Of a stretch of 64,000 nucleotides of DNA, positions 57,092 to 64,000 are shown piece by piece (the stretch's first letter is position 1; each line of letters begins with the position of its first letter). The notes under the pieces were generated by a model that searched no databases, was not told the DNA's origin, and worked only from the letters and a program-made list of their open reading frames with translations. The stretch covers positions 1,116,001-1,180,000 of the forward strand of contig NZ_CP162100.1 in assembly GCF_040869035.1 (NCBI RefSeq), in the 5' to 3' direction. Both the position numbers and the translations under genes were made by a program. The stretch is from Vibrio sp. NTOU-M3 (lineage in GTDB: Bacteria; Pseudomonadota; Gammaproteobacteria; Enterobacterales; Vibrionaceae).

Positions 57092-57988
57092 ATGCAAACA
57101 CAACGCCTAAGAATCGCAATTCAAAAGAAAGGTCGCCTAAGTAAAGAAAGCCAAGCGCTATTAAAAAAGTGTGGCGTGAAATTCAACGTAATGGGTGAGC
57201 GTCTAGTGGTTCACTCAGAAAACATGCCAATTGATTTGCTTTTGGTTCGTGATGACGACATCCCTGGTCTGATTATGGATGGCGTAGTAGACCTTGGCTT
57301 TATCGGTGAAAATGAACTGGAAGAAGTTCGTCTAGATCGTAAAGCGTTGGGTGAACCGTATGAATTTTTTCAACTTCGTCGCCTTGATTTCGGTGGCTGC
57401 CGTTTGTCTATCGCAATCGACAAAGACGAAGAGTACAACGGCCCTCAAGATCTCGCAGGCAAACGTATCGCTACGACATACCCACAACTGCTGAAAGCCT
57501 ACATGGATGAAGCGGGCGTTCCATTCTCAACATGTATGCTGACAGGCTCTGTAGAAGTTGCCCCTCGTGCGGGTCTTGCTGATGCGATCGCTGACTTGGT
57601 TTCTACAGGTGCAACGCTGGAGGCTAACGGTCTTAAAGAAGCTGAAATTATCTTCAAATCAAAAGCGACACTGATTCAACGCACTGGTGAGTTCGACGCA
57701 GACAAAGTGGCGCTAATCGAAAAGCTGTTAACTCGTATGCAAGGCGTACAGCAAGCCAAAGAGTCTAAGTACATCATGCTACATGCGCCAGCTGAGAAGC
57801 TAGACCAAATCAAAGCACTACTGCCAGGTGCGGAAGATCCGACTGTGTTACCTCTGTCTGCCGACAAGCAAAAAGTTGCGGTTCATTTGGTAAGTACTGA
57901 AAACCTGTTCTGGGAAACCATGGAACAACTAAAAGAACTGGGTGCGAGCTCAATTCTAGTACTACCAATTGAGAAAATGATGGAGTAA
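57092..57988 (+). CDS. hisG: ATP phosphoribosyltransferase
   Basis: First enzyme of histidine synthesis (ATP + PRPP). 298 residues, the long single-chain HisG with a C-terminal regulatory ACT-like domain, feedback-inhibited by histidine. Start ATG 57092 with AAGGA upstream. [16 protein letters not shown] opens the catalytic domain; the PRPP-binding '[18 protein letters not shown]' lies near 169-186. First structural gene behind the attenuator. Confidence 0.97.
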   Translation: MQTQRLRIAIQKKGRLSKESQALLKKCGVKFNVMGERLVVHSENMPIDLLLVRDDDIPGLIMDGVVDLGFIGENELEEVRLDRKALGEPYEFFQLRRLDFGGCRLSIAIDKDEEYNGPQDLAGKRIATTYPQLLKAYMDEAGVPFSTCMLTGSVEVAPRAGLADAIADLVSTGATLEANGLKEAEIIFKSKATLIQRTGEFDADKVALIEKLLTRMQGVQQAKESKYIMLHAPAEKLDQIKALLPGAEDPTVLPLSADKQKVAVHLVSTENLFWETMEQLKELGASSILVLPIEKMME

Positions 57989-57993
57989 TCGCA

Positions 57994-59286
57994 ATGAGAA
58001 CAGTCGTATGGCAATCGCTAAGTGAAACGCAGCAAGACTCAATCCTAGAACGTCCTGCAATTACTGAAGGTGCGAATATCACTGCCGCGGTTTCTGAAGT
58101 AATCGCAAAAGTTCGCAAAGAAGGCGATGCTGCACTATTGGAGCTGACGGAGAAGTTTGACCGTGTGAAACCGGAATCCATCCGTGTTTCCGTTCAAGAA
58201 ATCGATGAAGCGTCAGCGCGTCTTTCTGAAAAGATGAAAAGCGCATTAGAGCAAGCGTATGAAAACATCACTAAGTTTCACAAAGCGCAAAAGCCACTGC
58301 CAATCAAAGTAGAAACTCAACCGGGTATACTTTGTGAGCAGGTAACGCGCCCAATTCAAAAAGTGGGTTTGTACATTCCCGGTGGCAGTGCGCCATTACC
58401 ATCGACTGTTTTAATGCTTGGTGTTCCTGCAAAAATTGCGGGTTGCCGTAAAGTGGTGCTTTGCTCTCCACCACCAATTGCTGATGAGATCCTTTATGTA
58501 GCAAAATTGTGTGGTATTGATGAAGTATACAACGTCGGCGGTGGTCAAGCCGTCGCTGCGATGGCTTATGGAACAGAAACCGTATCCAAAGTTGATAAGA
58601 TCTTTGGCCCGGGTAATGCCTATGTTACGGAAGCAAAACGTCAGGTAAGTAATGATTTCCGTGGCGCAGCGATTGATATGCCAGCAGGCCCATCAGAAGT
58701 GTTAGTGATTGCCGATGAAACCGCAGACCCAGACTTCATTGCTGCAGATCTTCTAAGCCAAGCGGAGCACGGCCCTGATTCTCAAGTGGTATTGGTGACA
58801 CCTTCACCTGTGATTGCGGATCAAGTGACGGACGCGGTTCAACGCCAACTTAAAGAACTGTCGCGTGCGGATATTGCCGAGCAAGCATTAGCTTCAAGCT
58901 TGATTATTATCGCCGAGTCTCTGACTCAATCGGTTTCCATCTCGAACTACTACGGTCCTGAGCACTTAATTGTTCAGACTAAGAATCCACGCGAGCTTCT
59001 GCCTCTATTAGACAACGCAGGTTCTATCTTCCTTGGTGATTGGTCGCCTGAATCTGCAGGTGATTACGCATCGGGCACCAACCACGTTCTTCCTACTTAC
59101 GGTTACACACGTACTTATTCAAGCTTAGGTTTGGCGGATTTCTCTAAGCGTATGACGATTCAAGAACTGTCTGCTGATGGTCTAAAGAACCTTGCACCAA
59201 CGGTGGTCACCATGGCTGAAGCGGAAGGCTTGGATGCACACAAACGTGCAGTGACGATCCGTGTAGAAAAACTGGCAGCTAAGTAA
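57994..59286 (+). CDS. hisD: Histidinol dehydrogenase
   Basis: Oxidises histidinol to histidine in two NAD steps. 430 residues. The catalytic zinc block includes [19 protein letters not shown] near 227-245, and '[12 protein letters not shown]' near 254-265 contains the conserved Glu-His, and 'SNYYGPEHL' follows. Five bases after hisG with CGCAATGAG; translationally close. Confidence 0.97.
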   Translation: MRTVVWQSLSETQQDSILERPAITEGANITAAVSEVIAKVRKEGDAALLELTEKFDRVKPESIRVSVQEIDEASARLSEKMKSALEQAYENITKFHKAQKPLPIKVETQPGILCEQVTRPIQKVGLYIPGGSAPLPSTVLMLGVPAKIAGCRKVVLCSPPPIADEILYVAKLCGIDEVYNVGGGQAVAAMAYGTETVSKVDKIFGPGNAYVTEAKRQVSNDFRGAAIDMPAGPSEVLVIADETADPDFIAADLLSQAEHGPDSQVVLVTPSPVIADQVTDAVQRQLKELSRADIAEQALASSLIIIAESLTQSVSISNYYGPEHLIVQTKNPRELLPLLDNAGSIFLGDWSPESAGDYASGTNHVLPTYGYTRTYSSLGLADFSKRMTIQELSADGLKNLAPTVVTMAEAEGLDAHKRAVTIRVEKLAAK

Positions 59287-60339
<1,053 letters not shown>

Positions 60340-60408
60340 GTAGAGAAAAAATTTATCGTTCTTGCTCAATAGCGGGAGCGCCAAAAGAATAGCAATAAGG
60401 AAGTTCGA

Positions 60409-61482
60409 GTGAGCAAACAACAAAAAATCCTTTTTATCGACCGTGATGGCACCTTAATTGTTGAGCCGCCAGTTGATTTTCAAGTAGACCGTTTAGACAA
60501 ACTAAAGCTAGAGCCATTTGTTATCCCAAGCCTGTTGTCGTTGCAGGATGCAGGATACCGCCTAGTGATGGTAACTAACCAAGATGGTTTGGGTACCGAC
60601 AGCTATCCACAAGCAGACTTTGATGCTCCACACAACATGATGATGGAGATCTTTGAATCTCAAGGTGTAAAGTTTGATGACGTGCTGATTTGTCCTCACT
60701 TCGATGAAGATAACTGCTCTTGCCGTAAGCCTAAATTGGGCTTGGTAAAAGAGTACCTTCAAGGGGGCAAAGTTGATTTCCAAAACTCTGTTGTGATTGG
60801 CGATCGTCAAACCGATCTTCAACTTGCAGAAAACATGGCAATTCGTGGCATTCAATACAATCCAGAAACCATGGGTTGGAAACAGATCCTAAAAGATCTA
60901 ACGGTGAAGGCACGTGTTGCTGAAGTCATTCGCACCACGAAAGAAACAGACATCAAAGTTGTAGTTAACCTTGATGAACAAGGCGGCAATGACATCTCTA
61001 CTGGTCTTGGCTTCTTTGACCACATGTTGGATCAAATCGCGACGCACGGTGGATTCCAGATGGTGTGCAAAGTAGAAGGTGACCTGCACATTGATGATCA
61101 CCACACGGTAGAAGATACCGCTCTTGCTTTGGGTCAGGCGTTGAAAGAAGCACTGGGTGACAAACGTGGTATTGGTCGCTTTGGCTTCAGCCTGCCAATG
61201 GATGAGTGCTTGGCACAATGTGCACTGGACCTATCTGGTCGTCCTTACCTTAAGTTCGACGCGCAATTCAGCCGTGAGCAAGTGGGTGACCTTTCAACAG
61301 AGATGGTGGTTCACTTCTTCCGCTCTCTGACTGACACCCTAGCGTGTACGCTGCACCTTTCTTCTGCGGGCAACAATGATCACCACATCATTGAGAGCCT
61401 ATTTAAAGCGTTTGGTCGTACTTTACGCCAAGCAATCAAAGTAGAAGGCACTGAGCTACCAAGTAGTAAAGGCGTGCTTTAA
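60409..61482 (+). CDS. hisB: Bifunctional histidinol phosphatase / imidazoleglycerol-phosphate dehydratase
   Basis: 357 residues, fused HisB of the gamma-proteobacterial type. N-terminal HAD-type phosphatase (FIDRDGTLI near 9-17; VIGDRQTD near 127; zinc-binding '[15 protein letters not shown]' near 95). C-terminal dehydratase from about 170 ([25 protein letters not shown]; manganese-binding His clusters). GTG start 60409 after AGGAAG. Confidence 0.97.
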   Translation: MSKQQKILFIDRDGTLIVEPPVDFQVDRLDKLKLEPFVIPSLLSLQDAGYRLVMVTNQDGLGTDSYPQADFDAPHNMMMEIFESQGVKFDDVLICPHFDEDNCSCRKPKLGLVKEYLQGGKVDFQNSVVIGDRQTDLQLAENMAIRGIQYNPETMGWKQILKDLTVKARVAEVIRTTKETDIKVVVNLDEQGGNDISTGLGFFDHMLDQIATHGGFQMVCKVEGDLHIDDHHTVEDTALALGQALKEALGDKRGIGRFGFSLPMDECLAQCALDLSGRPYLKFDAQFSREQVGDLSTEMVVHFFRSLTDTLACTLHLSSAGNNDHHIIESLFKAFGRTLRQAIKVEGTELPSSKGVL

Positions 61483-61508
61483 GGCTCACGTTAGCAAGGA
61501 GAAAAACA

Positions 61509-62123
61509 GTGACAGAACAGAAAGTTGTCATTATCGATACTGGCTGTGCCAACGTCTCTTCGGTGAAGTTTGCCATTGAACGCCTAGGCTATGACGTAAC
61601 GATTTCAAAAGATCCACAAGTTGTATTGGCAGCTGACAAGCTATTTCTACCGGGCGTGGGAACCGCCAGTGAAGCGATGAAGAACCTAGAAGAACGCGAT
61701 CTGATCAGCTTGGTAAAACAGGTAGAAAAGCCGCTACTAGGTATCTGTTTAGGCATGCAACTGTTGGGCAAAGTGTCTCAAGAAAAAGGGCAGAAAGCCG
61801 ACGAGTTAGTTGAGTGTCTTGGACTTTGTGATGGCGAAGTGAAGTTGCTACAAACTGGTGGCTTACCGCTGCCGCATATGGGCTGGAACACGGTGTCTGC
61901 AAAAGCAGGTAACCCACTGTTCAAAGGTATTGAAGAAGGTGAGTACTTCTACTTTGTACACAGCTTTGCAATGCCGGTTGGAGATTACACGATTGCCGAG
62001 TGTGAATACGGCAACCCGTTCACAGCAGCAGTACAAAGCGGCAACTACTACGGTGTGCAGTTCCACCCTGAGCGTTCTTCAAAAGCGGGCGCGAAGCTTA
62101 TTCAAAACTTCTTAGAATTATAA
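61509..62123 (+). CDS. hisH: Imidazole glycerol phosphate synthase, glutaminase subunit
   Basis: 204 residues. Glutaminase triad: the cysteine in [12 protein letters not shown] near 80, and His/Glu in 'VQFHPERSS' near 183-191. It supplies ammonia to HisF. GTG 61509 behind AAGGAG. Start codon GTG also used by hisB and hisA in this operon. Confidence 0.97.
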   Translation: MTEQKVVIIDTGCANVSSVKFAIERLGYDVTISKDPQVVLAADKLFLPGVGTASEAMKNLEERDLISLVKQVEKPLLGICLGMQLLGKVSQEKGQKADELVECLGLCDGEVKLLQTGGLPLPHMGWNTVSAKAGNPLFKGIEEGEYFYFVHSFAMPVGDYTIAECEYGNPFTAAVQSGNYYGVQFHPERSSKAGAKLIQNFLEL

Positions 62124-63624
<1,501 letters not shown>

Positions 63625-63628
<4 letters not shown>

Positions 63629-64000
63629 GTGTGAAAGCCGCCGAAGTAAGTTCGCTAGCTGAGCGAATCAACTGGGAAAAGGTGGATGGTCTGGTACCTG
63701 CCATCGTACAAGATTTCCAATCAAGCCAAGTGCTGATGATGGGTTACATGAACCAAGATGCGTTGGCAAAAACGGGCGAAACAGGTCAAGTGACGTTCTT
63801 CTCTCGTACTAAAGAGCGTCTTTGGACCAAAGGTGAAACCTCTGGCAACGTATTGCAATTGGTGAACATGCAGCTCGATTGCGACAACGATACATTACTG
63901 GTGAAAGTGAATCCCATTGGTCCCACTTGTCACACTGGCACGACAACCTGCTGGGACGGTGATCCTCAGGAGGAGTCACAAATGGTGTGGCTTCATCAAC
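63625..64000 (+). CDS. hisI: Bifunctional HisI (PR-AMP cyclohydrolase / PR-ATP pyrophosphatase), cut by right edge
   Basis: ATG 63625 overlaps the hisF stop (ATGA). About 125 residues are visible: the cyclohydrolase domain with '[12 protein letters not shown]', '[18 protein letters not shown]' and zinc cysteines in '[10 protein letters not shown]' and '[12 protein letters not shown]'. The pyrophosphatase domain lies beyond the window. The expected last gene of the his operon. Confidence 0.95.

Overview
The window is chromosomal DNA of a Vibrio species. The gene content and order are typically vibrionic: oppABCDF, ackA-pta, lrp/ald, ftsK, dsbB, nhaB, a FadR of the long Vibrio form, a HexR/iron-ADH pair, panP, tfoX, purB-hflD-mnmA-gsk-hns, and a his operon behind a His-rich leader peptide. 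From memory, several blocks match the order of Vibrio cholerae chromosome 1, but the blocks are joined differently and an azurin gene is present, so I would not name a species.

Layout. (1) 1-5.04 kb is accessory. It holds the 3' end of an unrecognised gene, then two overlapping dynamin-like GTPase genes that match the LeoBC/LeoA pair, known as the Eleos anti-phage system. Codon and base use look different from the AT-richer DNA on both sides. (2) 5.9-11.5 kb is the oligopeptide ABC importer oppABCDF. (3) 11.7-17.6 kb holds azurin, a glutathionyl-hydroquinone reductase, ackA-pta for acetate overflow (with two strong hairpins between the genes), and yfbV. (4) 17.7-26.5 kb holds alanine dehydrogenase and lrp (divergent), ftsK, dsbB, nhaB and fadR. 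(5) 26.6-41.2 kb holds a YbjL-type transporter, grxA, iron-ADH, hexR, panP, a small exported protein, a lysO-type lysine exporter, an HDOD protein, the competence regulator tfoX, a YfaZ-like porin, a sensor kinase/response regulator pair, and a DUF945 protein. (6) 41.3-48.6 kb holds serC, then a tightly packed eight-gene operon (NTF2-like, SDR, FAD oxidoreductase, DUF1365, Cfa-type methyltransferase, DUF2878, chalcone-isomerase-like, DUF3833 lipoprotein). This operon looks like a membrane-lipid modification or photo-oxidative stress cluster. (7) 48.7-54.4 kb holds purB, hflD, mnmA, a small unknown gene, gsk and hns, with perfect PurR-type operators in front of purB and gsk. (8) 54.8-56.8 kb holds a lysine riboswitch upstream of an NhaC-family transporter, probably a lysine transporter. 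(9) 56.9-64 kb holds hisL, its attenuator and hisGDCBHAF, with hisI running off the right edge.

The genes fall into a few working groups. One is nutrient capture and central carbon flux (Opp, AckA-Pta, Ald/Lrp, HexR). A second is cation and redox homeostasis (NhaB, DsbB, GrxA, azurin). A third is purine and histidine supply, where the PurR sites, the lysine riboswitch and the His leader can be read directly from the DNA. The least ordinary material is the Leo/Eleos dynamin pair, the eight-gene lipid operon, and a kinase whose N-terminal receiver is a degenerate copy of its partner regulator. I found no tRNA, rRNA, CRISPR array, insertion sequence or integrase.
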